A DNA stretch of 64,000 bases from Spisula solida. Its lineage: Eukaryota > Mollusca > Bivalvia > Venerida > Mactridae. The notes under the pieces are model-generated. The model searched no databases. It was not told the origin of the DNA and saw only the letters and a program-made list of their open reading frames with translations. The translations under genes and the position numbers were made by a program. Positions 59,201 through 59,335 of this stretch are shown piece after piece. Where the stretch lies: the NCBI GenBank assembly GCA_947247005.1, contig OX365960.1, positions 19,654,533 through 19,718,532 on the forward strand, given 5' to 3'. Within the stretch, counting starts at the first letter, position 1. Each line of letters begins with the position of its first letter.

Positions 59201-59335
59201 TATAAATTCTTCTAATTGTTTCGAGTAATTAAGAAAACTCGTTAGCGATCTTTGCGGTCGTTGGATGTCTCGTGGTAGAGTAGGAAATCGTAAAGTTTGA
59301 GTCGACATACTTGCAATATGTAGCGACACACACAT
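840..59335 (-). CDS. AGBL2: Cytosolic carboxypeptidase 2/3-like gene (tubulin deglutamylase), 26 exons, 3' end outside window
   Basis: Spliced minus-strand gene of peptidase family M14D. Members remove glutamates from polyglutamylated tubulin and related proteins, mainly in cilia and centrioles. Order of parts: residues 1-130 lead; about 115-290 N-terminal beta domain ([29 protein letters not shown]); about 305-500 catalytic domain. Zinc ligands fit H316 and E319 in VHPGES and the HGH at 412-414; substrate-binding NR lies in DLNRNY; the catalytic Glu is near residue 500 in FTLEATF. The tail, about 680 residues so far, is acidic, then Lys-rich, then Pro/Ser/Arg-rich. All 25 junctions have AG/GT borders and keep frame over 1188 codons counted from the ATG at 59335. 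Spacing and identity of residues in the N-domain look closer to vertebrate CCP2 than CCP3, but one invertebrate gene may be ancestral to both. No stop codon is reached, so the tail is incomplete. The family call is firm; tail exons rest on splice sites and frame only. Confidence 0.93.
1075..1205. repeat. 65-bp tandem duplication, also present at 28.4 kb
   Basis: Two near-identical 65-bp units with ATCGATTAATCAGGTCAGTC and TACATAACA.TGTGCACATAA. A single diverged copy lies at 28391-28480, showing that this is a dispersed repeat which duplicated here. Confidence 0.85.
1601..1864. mobile_element. MITE family 1 (TATAGTCCAGAGAATTTGAC), copy a
   Basis: Starts TATAGTTTGGAGAATTTGAC; the far end is ATGTCAAATTCTCTGAGCTATA, the inverted form. 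Interior includes CAGCTAATATAGT, AAGCGGGAGGTAGTATGACG and CTTGTAATATATTCA. Same element at 12029, 15839, 44770 (inverted) and 50579. Length about 260 bp, TA-rich target. Confidence 0.88.
2328..2544. mobile_element. MITE family 2 (TATAGTCCAGTCAGGAT), copy a
   Basis: 217 bp with inverted ends TATAGTCCAGTCAGGATA and ATATCCTAACTGGACTGTATA. Interior: GTGACGCAGCGGTCGAGTC and GCTCTACCTGTTCAGACAAT. Copies at 11352 and 47636. No open frame. Confidence 0.9.
2601..2765 (-). CDS. AGBL2: AGBL2-like exon 25
   Basis: 165 nt between CTCTAACAG and GTATGT. It encodes [20 protein letters not shown], then a His-rich part [17 protein letters not shown] second possible acceptor 8 nt further in (TAGCTCAG) would break the frame. 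Confidence 0.75.
2874..3137. mobile_element. MITE-like element, TACCGTATT family, copy B
   Basis: Same ends and internal landmarks as the element at 499-739 (TACCGTATTCTT ... GGGCAAATATGGTA; TTGCGTCCAATACACAGCTG). More diverged than the copy at 51253. Confidence 0.7.
3138..4076. other. Intron 24 remainder, no gene seen
   Basis: AT-rich intron. The only structure noticed is a short inverted pair, TTTATCCAGCACCC near 3704 and GGGTGCTGGAAAAA near 3769. No exon with usable splice sites. Confidence 0.5.
4077..4196 (-). CDS. AGBL2: AGBL2-like exon 24
   Basis: 120 nt between ACATGAAAG and GTATGT. It encodes [20 protein letters not shown] and [13 protein letters not shown]. Elevated CpG relative to the introns. 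Phase 2 on both sides. Confidence 0.72.
4285..4545. mobile_element. MITE family 3 (CCCCGATCTCCCGAAGCATCTC), copy a
   Basis: Ends are inverted: CCCTGATCTCCCGAAATATC at left and GAGATGCTTCAGGAGATCGG at right. Interior TTGGTATAACAAAACAGAAA is shared with copies at 27410, 33512 (inverted), 39916 and 40389. Confidence 0.85.
4640..4926. repeat. About 35-bp minisatellite, 8 imperfect copies
   Basis: Units contain ATAACTCTGCAACTTTTGGA plus CTGAGTCCAAGGGCA, with length variation between copies. The 99-residue minus-strand frame across it is repetitive (PKVAELL) and not a gene. Confidence 0.88.
5041..5098 (-). CDS. AGBL2: AGBL2-like exon 23
   Basis: 58 nt between ATCTTCAG and GTAAGC. It encodes [18 protein letters not shown], Ala/Pro-rich. 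Phase 1 in and 2 out agree with exons 22 and 24 across a 7.9-kb intron. Confidence 0.68.
5099..8199. other. Intron 22, left part: no gene seen
   Basis: Unique AT-rich sequence apart from loosely repeated ACCTTGACATTGCATGTAACC-like blocks at about 6390-6600 and an A16-type run near 7960. Open frames of 60-99 codons are AT-rich noise without splice context. Confidence 0.5.
8200..8373. mobile_element. 174-bp MITE with CAGT ends and TA target duplication
   Basis: Left end CAGTCATGACTCGATATAAC; right end, read inverted, CAGTCAAAACTCGATACAAC. TA lies on both sides. Interior repeats of ATACTGACA. CAGT termini with TA duplication point to the Tc1/mariner-pogo superfamily (inference). Confidence 0.85.
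8780..8940. repeat. Two-copy tandem repeat, about 100 bp
   Basis: AATGGCTTT.TTGTGAAA and CTGATTGGTTGTTTT occur twice, at 8784-8830 and 8879-8920. It is linked to the widespread TGATTGG-type repeats at 11.7-12.9 kb. Confidence 0.7.
9715..10010. repeat. About 30-bp degenerate minisatellite
   Basis: Roughly ten copies built on GTCATGGGTTACCATGCAAC plus CAACAGAG, with indels. Confidence 0.85.
10042..10286. mobile_element. MITE family 4 (GGTACTGTTTTATCAAAG), copy a
   Basis: Left end GGGCACTGTTTTATCACAGC, right end TTTGATAAAACAGTACCCAG, inverted. Sub-terminal ACTTACGGAAATCGTAAAC also recurs inverted. Six copies in the window: 10042, 30655, 41974, 56579, 58311, 62393. Confidence 0.88.
10431..11155. 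repeat. Bivalve-type dispersed repeat with about 125-bp internal modules
   Basis: Begins ACAAGAGGGTCCAAAGTGCC and GGTTGCTCACCTG; ends with a GACGGACGACGGACGAC tract and TGTCACAAAGTGAGCT. Between them lie 3-4 modules with TTTGACCTAGTGAC, CCGGATGACC, TTGACTTAGATT and AAGTTTCATAAAGAT. This layout is typical of bivalve intron repeats (recalled, not searched). Confidence 0.82.
11352..11568. mobile_element. MITE family 2, copy b
   Basis: 217 bp, same orientation as the copy at 2328 and the same length. Left end TATAGTCCAGTCAGGTTA, right end TATCCTAACTGGACTATA. Confidence 0.92.
11640..11960. repeat. Degenerate TTTGATTGGACAGTTCAAA repeats
   Basis: Spacing is irregular, with TTTGATTGG or its variants about ten times. 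The same motif seeds the regular array at 12600-12895. Confidence 0.65.
12029..12464. mobile_element. MITE family 1, copy b, split by a second MITE
   Basis: Diverged left end (GAAGAATTTGACTTGA), intact right part (ATATTCATGCATAAAGGTCA ... GTCAAATTCTCTGTGCTA). The element at 12099-12265 sits inside it; without it, the flanks join as in the uninterrupted copies (TTGTCTA / TTTATAACCC). Confidence 0.85.
12099..12265. mobile_element. 167-bp MITE with CAGT ends, nested in MITE family 1
   Basis: Ends CAGTAAAGTTCCGCTAATAA and, inverted, CAGTGAAGTTCCGCTAATAA. TA on both sides. Insertion into family 1 makes it younger than that copy. The type of end resembles the element at 8200. Confidence 0.9.
12596..12897. 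repeat. 31-bp minisatellite, about 9-10 copies
   Basis: Very regular units of GATGTTGCAGGATGATG plus CTTGATTTTGATTG. It lies 70 bp from exon 22. Copies differ by single bases, indicating recent expansion. Confidence 0.93.
12967..12999 (-). CDS. AGBL2: AGBL2-like exon 22 (33 nt)
   Basis: Between TTGTCATAG and GTAAGT. It encodes [11 protein letters not shown] and is phase 1 on both sides, so it is another short frame-neutral exon. The support is splice sites plus frame. Confidence 0.68.
13774..14029 (-). CDS. AGBL2: AGBL2-like exon 21
   Basis: 256 nt between TTATTCAG and GTAAGT, phase 0 to 1. It encodes [17 protein letters not shown], a Pro-rich part ([17 protein letters not shown]) and [20 protein letters not shown]. 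CpG and GC content is higher than the flanks, as expected for coding sequence here. Confidence 0.8.
14124..14128 (-). CDS. AGBL2: Candidate 5-nt micro-exon (exon 20)
   Basis: Minus strand reads TGATTTCAG, then ACAGG, then GTAAGTACG. Exon 19 ends in phase 1 and exon 21 is open only from phase 0; joining them directly gives a stop after one codon. Five nt corrects the frame and gives HADRTDEEDD. Both splice sites are close to consensus. Confidence 0.55.
14129..14612. other. Intron 19: no repeat or gene recognised
   Basis: Unique AT-rich sequence between exon 19 and the 5-nt micro-exon. I searched by eye for another exon that would change phase 1 to phase 0 and found none better. Confidence 0.5.
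14613..14796 (-). CDS. AGBL2: AGBL2-like exon 19
   Basis: 184 nt between CTGTTTAG and GTAGGT. It encodes [20 protein letters not shown], then a helix [20 protein letters not shown] and [11 protein letters not shown]. It starts in phase 0 and ends in phase 1. It looks like a compact conserved segment, but I cannot name it. Confidence 0.78.
14900..15200. other. T-rich degenerate tract in intron 18
   Basis: Long stretch of TTTTT interrupted by GGATTTT.TTGTGGATTTT motifs, weakly periodic. A possible old simple repeat; no coding potential. Confidence 0.5.
15621..15773. mobile_element. Palindromic MITE family 5 (GGGGTGGTATTCAATATTG), copy a
   Basis: 153 bp almost wholly self-complementary: GGGGTGGTATTCAATATTGA at left, TCAATATTGAATACCACCCC at right, with AAGGATAA..CAACCAATCA also paired. 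Second copy at 41825. Confidence 0.9.
15839..16098. mobile_element. MITE family 1, copy c
   Basis: 260 bp, full length. TATAGTCTAGAGAATTTGAC and GTCAAATTCTCTGTGCTATA ends. Interior AGTATCACGAAGACGCTCGA matches the copy at 50579 closely. Confidence 0.93.
16450..16560. repeat. CCAATGAAAACATGTTTTAC dispersed repeat, two copies
   Basis: The motif with GACTTGTCAGTC spacer is repeated here. Related single or multiple copies lie at 13420-13460 and 43835-44110. Confidence 0.7.
17127..17343. repeat. 31-bp minisatellite with a perfect palindrome in each unit
   Basis: Seven copies. Each carries TCTCCACATGTGGAGA or a near form, followed by CATGACCATAGCCT. Every unit could therefore form a small hairpin. 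Confidence 0.93.
17893..17957 (-). ncRNA. tRNA-like sequence (tRNA pseudogene or SINE head)
   Basis: On the minus strand TGTAGCTCAATGGTTA resembles an A box and GGGTTTAAATGTGG a B box, about 35 nt apart. The acceptor stem does not pair well and there is no CCA context, so it is probably a tRNA-derived repeat rather than a tRNA gene. Confidence 0.45.
18605..18970. repeat. About 120-bp tandem repeat, 3 copies
   Basis: Three successive units with AATGCATGTCTTAGCCCCT, CATTTCCAGA.AAA and GCCCAACATGGCCCCTTATT. The third is more diverged. The 366 bp are otherwise featureless. Confidence 0.88.
20371..20587. mobile_element. Fold-back element, about 90-bp inverted arms
   Basis: Left ACGGTATGAATCCCGATACA and right TGTATCGGGATTCATACCGT are inverted, as are GGCTCTGACGGAACTGAAAA and TTTTCAGTTCCGTCAGAGCC inside. 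A short loop separates them. Arms share AGTTCC/GGAACTGAAAA with the larger element at 38640. Confidence 0.92.
20999..21082 (-). CDS. AGBL2: AGBL2-like exon 18
   Basis: 84 nt, 28 whole codons, between CATCCAG and GTATAT. It encodes [20 protein letters not shown] and VELK: end of the helix, then a Pro/Ser/His-rich linker. The donor is weak. Confidence 0.68.
21300..21450. repeat. About 37-bp tandem repeat, 4 copies
   Basis: TCAATTAAATCAACCAAA.TTGGGCCATTTTGTA repeated with single-base changes (key parts AACCAAA and GGCCATTTTGTA). Confidence 0.8.
21561..21876. mobile_element. TTATGCCCCC element, copy a
   Basis: Left ATAAACGCTTATGCCCCC, right GATACGGGGGCATAA, short inverted ends. Contains a run of GACGGACGAACGGACG type. 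A second, diverged copy lies at 45672-46099. Confidence 0.75.
23175..23490. repeat. Tandem array of small inverted repeats (CTCCCTTTGT/ACAAAGGGAG)
   Basis: Three successive units of about 130 bp, each with CCTCCCTTTGT, an AT spacer and ACAAAGGGAGGTAATT. Each could fold back. Similar AAAGGGAGGTAA words recur at 28.8-29.1 kb. Confidence 0.82.
23705..23764 (-). CDS. AGBL2: AGBL2-like exon 17, charged helix
   Basis: 60 nt, 20 whole codons, between AAAAGCAG and GTGAGT. It encodes [20 protein letters not shown], continuing a charged, probably coiled-coil helix from exon 16 (SMERAAK) into exon 18 (MKEYLDSQ). The continuity of the helix over three exons supports all three. Confidence 0.77.
24405..24484. 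mobile_element. Short ACAGT-ended MITE fragment
   Basis: TACAGTTCGGAGCTGCAAAT at left and GAGAGGTTGTACTGT at right. Interior GTTGTTTACAGATTGTTGCT is shared with 32885-32965 and 41470-41640 (GTAGAGCAA...TTGCTCTACAGAG). Confidence 0.6.
24642..25024. mobile_element. hAT-like MITE next to exon 16
   Basis: About 70-bp imperfect inverted ends: GGGTATGTTCGTAACATCTG at left; inverted right end GGGGCTCGTTCGTAACGCTG. CCATGTATACTACTA stands on both sides, twice on the left. The right end lies 25 nt from the exon 16 donor. Confidence 0.78.
25050..25178 (-). CDS. AGBL2: AGBL2-like exon 16
   Basis: 129 nt, 43 whole codons, after TGTTTCAG. The donor is GTAGTA, weaker than the others. It encodes [18 protein letters not shown] and [13 protein letters not shown], and leads directly into the helical [16 protein letters not shown] of exon 17. 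A transposon-like element begins 25 nt past the donor. Confidence 0.75.
25600..25817. mobile_element. MITE-like element rich in CGAATATTCG
   Basis: AGATGGGAACGAATAC at left, ATTCGGTCCATCT at right (inverted AGATGG.CCGAAT). Interior carries many ATTCGAATATTCG words. End type resembles hAT elements (inference). Confidence 0.7.
25925..25993 (-). CDS. AGBL2: AGBL2-like exon 15
   Basis: 69 nt, 23 whole codons, between TCACAG and GTGAGT. It encodes [20 protein letters not shown], hydrophilic and without a domain. Support comes from splice signals, frame and position only. Being frame-neutral, it could be skipped. Confidence 0.7.
26440..26995. repeat. Two arrays: 51-bp x2, then about 103-bp x3
   Basis: First AATTACTGACATGAGTAAAT twice (26440-26545). 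Then units with AGCAATAGGGATCCATGACC, AGCAAGGGGTCAAGATTCAA and AGGGTCTTGACCCAAGAAG up to 26995. GGGGTCAT/ATGACCC pairs occur within each. Confidence 0.88.
27266..27390. repeat. Hairpin with about 28-bp perfect arms
   Basis: ACAGGTAACTGTATCATTGA at left and TCAATGATACAGTTACCTGT at right, extended by TTAAGAG/CTCTTAA. The loop is about 65 nt and AT-rich. It ends 20 nt before the MITE at 27410. Confidence 0.9.
27410..27664. mobile_element. MITE family 3, copy b
   Basis: Left GGCCCCGATCTCCC, right GATGCTTCGGGAGATCGGGG, with TCAAATTCAGACTCTGGTTT inside. Same orientation as the copy at 4285. Confidence 0.9.
27985..28165. repeat. 51-bp minisatellite, 3-4 copies
   Basis: Units have CATGAATATTCATGAGTACC (with a palindrome) and ATTGCCACATAATAATGGAG. 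The 60-codon minus-strand frame across it is an artefact of the 51-bp period. Confidence 0.9.
28486..28677 (-). mobile_element. tRNA-derived SINE
   Basis: On the minus strand, from the right end, TAGCCAAGTGGTTGAGCG fits a pol III A box and GGGTTCAATCCC a B box 40 nt later. The tRNA-like head is followed by a non-tRNA body ending near CGCCACGAGGGTATGAG. A head-less copy of the body lies at 35729-35875. Confidence 0.85.
28800..29090. repeat. About 100-bp tandem repeat, 3 copies
   Basis: Units carry ATAGGATCTGTGAAGAGTCA, GGGAGATAATCTGATATTCC and AACAAAGGGAGGTAA, with length differences. The minus-strand frames over this region are repeat products. Confidence 0.88.
29705..29941. mobile_element. 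MITE family 6 (AAGTCCCCTACCGG), copy a
   Basis: Left AACAAGTAATTAAG and AGTCCCCTACCGGTT; right ACCGGTAGGGGACTAA. Interior TTGCCATAGCAACCAC and TTATTGCCCCCTATCCACAT. It lacks the GACGGACG tract of the other copies (33136, 36086, 58709). Confidence 0.85.
30566..30640. repeat. 37-bp direct duplication
   Basis: CTCCCTTGTTATGAAATGTC and GGCCATTTTGAAGGGC occur twice in a row with no change. Confidence 0.85.
30655..30882. mobile_element. MITE family 4, copy b
   Basis: Left CAGGGTACTGTCTTATCAAAG, right CTTTGATAAAACAGTACCCT. The middle differs from the other copies (CCCCTACAAAAAACACTTGT), suggesting rearrangement. Confidence 0.88.
31236..31385. repeat. 48-bp minisatellite, 3 copies
   Basis: Units GTGACCTCAGTAAGAAGGCC plus ACTACGAAAGTGTCACAGGG, almost identical. 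The short plus-strand frame ([16 protein letters not shown] repeated) is a 16-codon artefact. Confidence 0.92.
31841..32003 (-). CDS. AGBL2: AGBL2-like exon 14, Ser-Asp then Lys-rich
   Basis: 163 nt between TATTTCAG and GTAAGT. It encodes [14 protein letters not shown] followed by [16 protein letters not shown]. Such an acidic Ser run next to a Lys block is common in CCP2/3 tails and could act as a nuclear or microtubule-binding signal (inference). Confidence 0.85.
32025..32115. repeat. CAT/TTTTCATCAT simple repeat beside exon 14
   Basis: ATCATCATTTTCATCAT and TTCCATCATC words fill the sequence just upstream of the exon 14 acceptor. It lies in a 527-bp intron together with the CAG run at 32229. 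Confidence 0.88.
32229..32262. repeat. (CAG)10-11 microsatellite in intron 13
   Basis: Uninterrupted CAG run of 32 nt on the plus strand, read as CTG in the gene transcript. It is preceded by CAT-rich sequence. Intronic, so not translated. Confidence 0.95.
32531..32813 (-). CDS. AGBL2: AGBL2-like exon 13, acidic tail
   Basis: 283 nt between CTTTCAG and GTAAGT. It is Glu/Asp-rich ([11 protein letters not shown]) with a basic patch ([12 protein letters not shown]) and a predicted helix [20 protein letters not shown]. The function is not recognisable from the sequence; it is likely a disordered regulatory or localisation segment. Confidence 0.82.
32885..32965. mobile_element. TCTGTAGAGCAA inverted-repeat fragment
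   Basis: TCTGTAGAGCAATACCC at left pairs with TTGCTCTACAGAGGTTAA at right. Same family as 24405 and 41470. Probably a deleted MITE. Confidence 0.6.
33136..33407. mobile_element. MITE family 6, copy b
   Basis: Full-type copy with GTCCCCTACCGGTTTT at left and CACCGGTAGGGGACTAA at right, plus GACTGACTGACTGACGGA near the right end. A second dispersed repeat (GCCATAACTCTGG, ATGCACAACTAGGCTTGGTA) borders it at 33005-33125. Confidence 0.9.
33512..33763. mobile_element. MITE family 3, copy c (inverted)
   Basis: Left CCCCGATCTCCCGAAGCATC then AAATCTCAACTCAAATTGAG; right GATGCTTCAGGAGATCGGGG. Opposite orientation to the other four copies, by the position of the CAGAAACATCATTCTGAGTTT-like block. Confidence 0.88.
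33852..33988 (-). CDS. AGBL2: AGBL2-like exon 12
   Basis: 137 nt between TTTGCAG and GTATTG. It encodes [18 protein letters not shown] and [18 protein letters not shown], helical and charged. This is the start of the C-terminal tail. I do not recognise a domain. Confidence 0.82.
34215..34335. repeat. Short tandem repeat with CTACACTAGTGTAG palindrome
   Basis: Three to four units of GTTTTACTACACTAGTGTAG plus AATATATATACTG in intron 11, 50 bp left of exon 11's donor side. Confidence 0.85.
34383..34481 (-). CDS. AGBL2: AGBL2-like exon 11
   Basis: 99 nt between TTTTTCAG and GTAAGT. It encodes [20 protein letters not shown]. This matches the family's HFxxxDxxxMGxxxCDxLLD helix closing the carboxypeptidase fold. 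Confidence 0.9.
34680..35255. repeat. 21-bp minisatellite, about 27 copies
   Basis: Unit GACTGGTACTCAATCAACTCA with variants (AGGACT, CATCTT). A 130-codon plus-strand frame results because 21 is a multiple of three; it reads LVLNQLR repeats and is not a gene. Confidence 0.95.
35729..35875 (-). mobile_element. SINE body without tRNA head
   Basis: Matches the body of the SINE at 28486 (ATCCATCGCCACGAGGGTAT, GTATGATGCGGCCAGGG) but stops where the B box would begin. It is 5'-truncated and joins the fold-back element region at 35928. Confidence 0.8.
35928..36718. mobile_element. Fold-back element interrupted in its right arm
   Basis: Left arm CATGGTTTATACTCTTTTAT and TTATCCACGTTTCGGCCTG. The right arm is in two pieces, 36067-36086 (CAGGCTGAAACGTGGATAAA) and 36700-36718 (TAAAAGAGTATAAACCATG). 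Joined, they are the exact inverse of the left arm. MITE family 6 copy c lies between. Confidence 0.92.
36086..36700. mobile_element. MITE family 6, copy c, with internal triplication
   Basis: TCTGTTGCCATAGCAACC recurs at 36151, 36310 and 36469, so a 159-bp internal part is present three times. The GACGGACGGACGG run and CAAAAACCGGTAGGAGACTAA end are intact. Confidence 0.93.
37305..38225. repeat. 32-bp minisatellite, about 28 copies
   Basis: Unit AACCAGTCTAAATCACAAAT plus AGTAAAAGCATT, with many single-base changes and a few indels. Older than the 29- and 40-bp arrays, judged from divergence. Confidence 0.95.
38640..39332. mobile_element. Fold-back element containing a 40-bp satellite
   Basis: Ends are inverted: ATCCCTATACATCCGGCGGC and GCCGCCGGATGTATAGGGAT, then CTCAGTTCC and GGAACTGAAAAG. 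Between them are about 14 copies of a 40-bp unit with AAACCTCCGACTTCCATCAT and AGCAATATGAAAACTGTAC. It shares arm motifs with 20371-20587. Confidence 0.95.
39418..39697. repeat. Two-copy repeat (GATGTCTGCTCTTTGAGAAA), MITE-like ends
   Basis: TTTCCAGATGTCTGCTCTTT starts two units of about 150 bp. GTGCAACATTTCC at left and GGAAAATGTTGCAC at right are inverted. It sits 80 bp from the 12-nt micro-exon. Confidence 0.8.
39777..39788 (-). CDS. AGBL2: Candidate 12-nt micro-exon (exon 10)
   Basis: Minus strand reads TGTTACAG, then GAATCTAGCAGC, then GTAAGTG. Phase 2 in and phase 2 out fit both neighbours. Inclusion gives NKNLAAEECR; skipping gives NKEECR. Both are open, so it could be a cassette. Skipping keeps a length nearer to vertebrate CCP2/3. 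Confidence 0.5.
39916..40145. mobile_element. MITE family 3, copy d
   Basis: GGCCCCGATCTTCCGAAACA at left, GATGCTTCGGGAGATCGGGT at right. Somewhat shortened in the middle. It lies between exons 9 and 10. Confidence 0.88.
40389..40633. mobile_element. MITE family 3, copy e, 48 nt from exon 9
   Basis: TGCCCCAAAGCATCTCAATC at left (small deletion in the end), GATGCTTCGGGAGATCGGGG at right. Same orientation as copy d, 245 bp away. Confidence 0.88.
40681..40826 (-). CDS. AGBL2: AGBL2-like exon 9 (catalytic Glu)
   Basis: 146 nt after TTTTTCAG and before GTAAGT. It encodes [19 protein letters not shown] and [10 protein letters not shown], whose Glu is the general base in M14 enzymes. After it the sequence reads SGTAMNK where vertebrate CCP2/3 have a CGSTLGNK-like stretch. 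It ends in phase 2. Confidence 0.95.
41470..41640. mobile_element. TCTGTAGAGCAA inverted-repeat element
   Basis: CTCTGTAGAGCAACAGCC at left, with TTGTTGCTTTACAGAGG and TTGTTGCTGTACAGAG following. Longer relative of the fragments at 24405 and 32885. Confidence 0.62.
41825..41976. mobile_element. Palindromic MITE family 5, copy b
   Basis: GGGGTGGTATTCAATATTGA at left, TCAATACTGAATAACATCCC at right. It abuts MITE family 4 copy c with no spacer. Confidence 0.9.
41974..42204. mobile_element. MITE family 4, copy c, touching exon 8's donor side
   Basis: Left TTGGTACTGTTTTATCAAAG intact; right CGTAAGTGCTTTGATAA is cut short and runs into the first 21 nt of intron 8. This places transposon sequence inside the 5' splice region. 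Confidence 0.85.
42226..42396 (-). CDS. AGBL2: AGBL2-like exon 8 (third zinc ligand, poly-Asn insert)
   Basis: 57 whole codons. [18 protein letters not shown] carries the third zinc-binding His. A run of seven Asn follows a TDDPD stretch, where relatives usually have a short loop. The exon ends [16 protein letters not shown] ends 21 nt beyond its donor. Confidence 0.96.
42415..42680. repeat. About 28-bp degenerate minisatellite
   Basis: AGAACATTTATTACAAATTT plus GGTAAAAAT repeated about nine times, next to exon 8's acceptor side. Confidence 0.85.
42901..43223 (-). CDS. AGBL2: AGBL2-like exon 7 (zinc-binding HxxE)
   Basis: Largest exon, 323 nt. It encodes ARVHPGES with two zinc ligands (His and Glu), [18 protein letters not shown], and DLNRNY with the Asn-Arg pair that holds the substrate's C-terminal carboxylate in M14 enzymes. 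It ends with ISEKHE before a GTATGT donor. Confidence 0.98.
43610..43793 (-). CDS. AGBL2: AGBL2-like exon 6
   Basis: Between TATTTCAG and GTAAGA. It encodes [20 protein letters not shown], then a linker and LVTVTNFG. This is the end of the N-domain, where the family has AHxYPYTYTDL and a TIT/TVTN strand leading into the catalytic domain. Confidence 0.96.
43835..44110. repeat. About 80-bp tandem repeat, 3-4 diverged copies
   Basis: CAGCCAATGAAAACATGTCT, ACAAAATTATTGACCAACAT and TTCTTCAACTAAATT recur. It begins 40 nt upstream of exon 6. Confidence 0.82.
44592..44670 (-). CDS. AGBL2: AGBL2-like exon 5
   Basis: 79 nt between GTTTCAG and GTAAGT. It encodes [17 protein letters not shown] and ends with YELEWQM, the beta strand before the [12 protein letters not shown] segment. 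It ends in phase 0. Confidence 0.9.
44770..45019. mobile_element. MITE family 1, copy e (inverted)
   Basis: Left TATAGCACGGAGAATTTGAC, right TTGAATTCTCCGTACTATA. The interior is the reverse complement of copies a-d (TATGCTAATAGAAGGTTGAG). 250 bp. Confidence 0.9.
45672..46099. mobile_element. TTATGCCCCC element, copy b
   Basis: Left AACAAGACGGCATTCAATAA and CACTTATGCCCCGG; right ATCACTATATGCCTC and GGGTCATAAAA. Shared with 21561-21876 at both ends. It reaches to within 90 nt of exon 4. Confidence 0.72.
46190..46268 (-). CDS. AGBL2: AGBL2-like exon 4
   Basis: 79 nt, phase 1 in and phase 2 out. Borders are TTTTCAG and a weaker GTTGGT donor. It encodes GMRPLVYSE and GVGWVRTG, which match the family's GMKPLLYS and IGW segment. 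Confidence 0.93.
46643..46797 (-). CDS. AGBL2: AGBL2-like exon 3
   Basis: Preceded by TTTTCTTTTCAG and followed by GTAAGT. It encodes [14 protein letters not shown] and [12 protein letters not shown], among the best conserved stretches of the CCP N-terminal domain. It is separated from exon 2 by a 5.9-kb intron rich in transposons. Confidence 0.96.
46891..47340. repeat. 0.45-kb direct duplication, copy 1
   Basis: Matches 49103-49532 over its length at roughly 95 percent by eye. Landmarks: GAGCGCGACGTCATGG, GACGGATCAATGCATGGATT, GGCTAACGGCACGTCAAGCT. Copy 1 has an extra CACGAGGCTTTGCCGAGTGT insert near its start. Confidence 0.93.
47636..47850. mobile_element. MITE family 2, copy c (inverted)
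   Basis: Left TATAGTCCAGTTAGGATATT, right TATCCTGACTGGACTATA; 215 bp, the reverse complement of copies a and b. Confidence 0.93.
47851..49102. other. Intron 2, middle: no gene seen
   Basis: AT-rich. Weak repeats of TGACCTTTGACTTAGTG.CCTCAAAATCA at 47985 and 48130. No exon-like segment. Confidence 0.5.
49103..49532. repeat. 0.45-kb direct duplication, copy 2
   Basis: Same orientation as copy 1, 2.2 kb away. It contains CATATGTAATGAGCACGAAT and ends AACACTCATAAGTACCAGGT. Just before it, CATTACATACGAGTTTTATT is the inverse of that motif. Confidence 0.93.
50579..50837. mobile_element. MITE family 1, copy d
   Basis: Full copy: TATAGTCCAGAGAATTTGAC at left, GTCAAATTATCTGAGCTATA at right. Closest to copy c at 15839. 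Confidence 0.93.
51253..51502. mobile_element. MITE-like element, TACCGTATT family, copy C
   Basis: TACCGTATTCTTTGTC at left, GGGCAAATACGGTA at right, interior CACTTTTATCAACCACGAAT and TTCAATACACGGCTGTGTGC. Confidence 0.8.
52690..52798 (-). CDS. AGBL2: AGBL2-like exon 2
   Basis: Bordered by GATTCAG and GTAAGT. It encodes [12 protein letters not shown], the family motif at the entry to the N-terminal beta domain. It ends in phase 2, and joining to exon 3 gives ARRVGQFEYEL, which matches the vertebrate pattern exactly across the junction. Confidence 0.93.
53120..53905. repeat. 29-bp minisatellite, about 26 copies
   Basis: Unit TATTGGTACATATACAGGGT plus GTCTCAAAC. Few differences between copies. 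Since 29 is not a multiple of three, all three plus frames cycle through the same 29-residue repeat, giving the false 283-, 328- and 172-codon frames. Confidence 0.97.
53960..54056. mobile_element. Short ACCTG..TAAAGACCA inverted-repeat element
   Basis: TATAACCTGCCTGTAAAGAC at left and TGGTCTCTCTTTACAGGT at right pair imperfectly. It resembles a CAGT-ended MITE; evidence is limited to the ends. Confidence 0.55.
54065..54295. repeat. About 48-bp minisatellite, 4-5 copies
   Basis: Units with TACAGGTGGTCTTTTGCAGA and CAGGTTTTGCAATAGTGGTT. The GGTCTTT/ACAGG words match the preceding short element, from which the array may have grown. Confidence 0.9.
54650..55985. repeat. 39-bp minisatellite, about 33 copies, open on both strands
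   Basis: Unit TTCATAACTTCACATATTGC plus CATGGTAACAGCAGAAAAG. The 13-codon period leaves long frames on both strands (190 codons minus, 178 and 110 plus). A variant block with CATCTAACCATGGCAACAGA recurs at about 54870, 55385, 55505 and 55705, showing larger-scale duplication. Confidence 0.97.
56579..56815. mobile_element. MITE family 4, copy d
   Basis: CCTGGGTACTGTTTTATCAA at left, ATAAAACAGTACCCTGG at right, with sub-terminal CGTAAACTTACGATC and GCGTAAGCTTACGAT. Nearly complete. Confidence 0.93.
56816..57065. other. GC-richer unique block
   Basis: Abrupt rise in GC and CpG right after the MITE, with GAGCGCTTG and CAAGCGCTC inverted and GCTTGCTTCAAACAAGC as a hairpin. No long open frame and no tRNA boxes. 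Nature unknown. Confidence 0.4.
57290..57825. repeat. 41-bp minisatellite, 13 copies
   Basis: Unit GGTTACGAAATAGCCGATAC plus TTTTTGGTTACGATTAAGCCT. One unit (57590-57610) is shortened. GGTTACGAAATAG also occurs singly at 57075-57120 in related form (CTATTTCGTAACC, inverted). Confidence 0.96.
58311..58486. mobile_element. MITE family 4, copy e (internally deleted)
   Basis: Both ends present (CCTGGGTACTGTTTTATCAA ... TTTTGATAAAACAGTACCCT); 176 bp, about 60 bp shorter than copies d and f. Confidence 0.92.
58709..59009. mobile_element. MITE family 6, copy d, 44 nt from exon 1
   Basis: AACAAGTAATTAAGAATTGC at left, GACGGACGGACTGACGGACG run, CAAAAACCGGTAGGGGACTAA-type end (key part ACCGGTAGGGGAC). 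Single copy of the 159-bp core that is tripled at 36086. Confidence 0.92.
59053..59335 (-). CDS. AGBL2: AGBL2-like exon 1 (start codon)
   Basis: First coding exon, ending in a GTGAGT donor, phase 1. Two in-frame ATGs are possible, at 59335 and 59308, both with a purine at -3. An in-frame TAA lies about 50 nt upstream of the first ATG with no other ATG between, so one of these two is the start if the exon is not itself spliced upstream. The peptide has a Pro-rich start ([12 protein letters not shown]) and a [11 protein letters not shown] stretch. It joins exon 2 in frame to give RQDERSS. Confidence 0.82.
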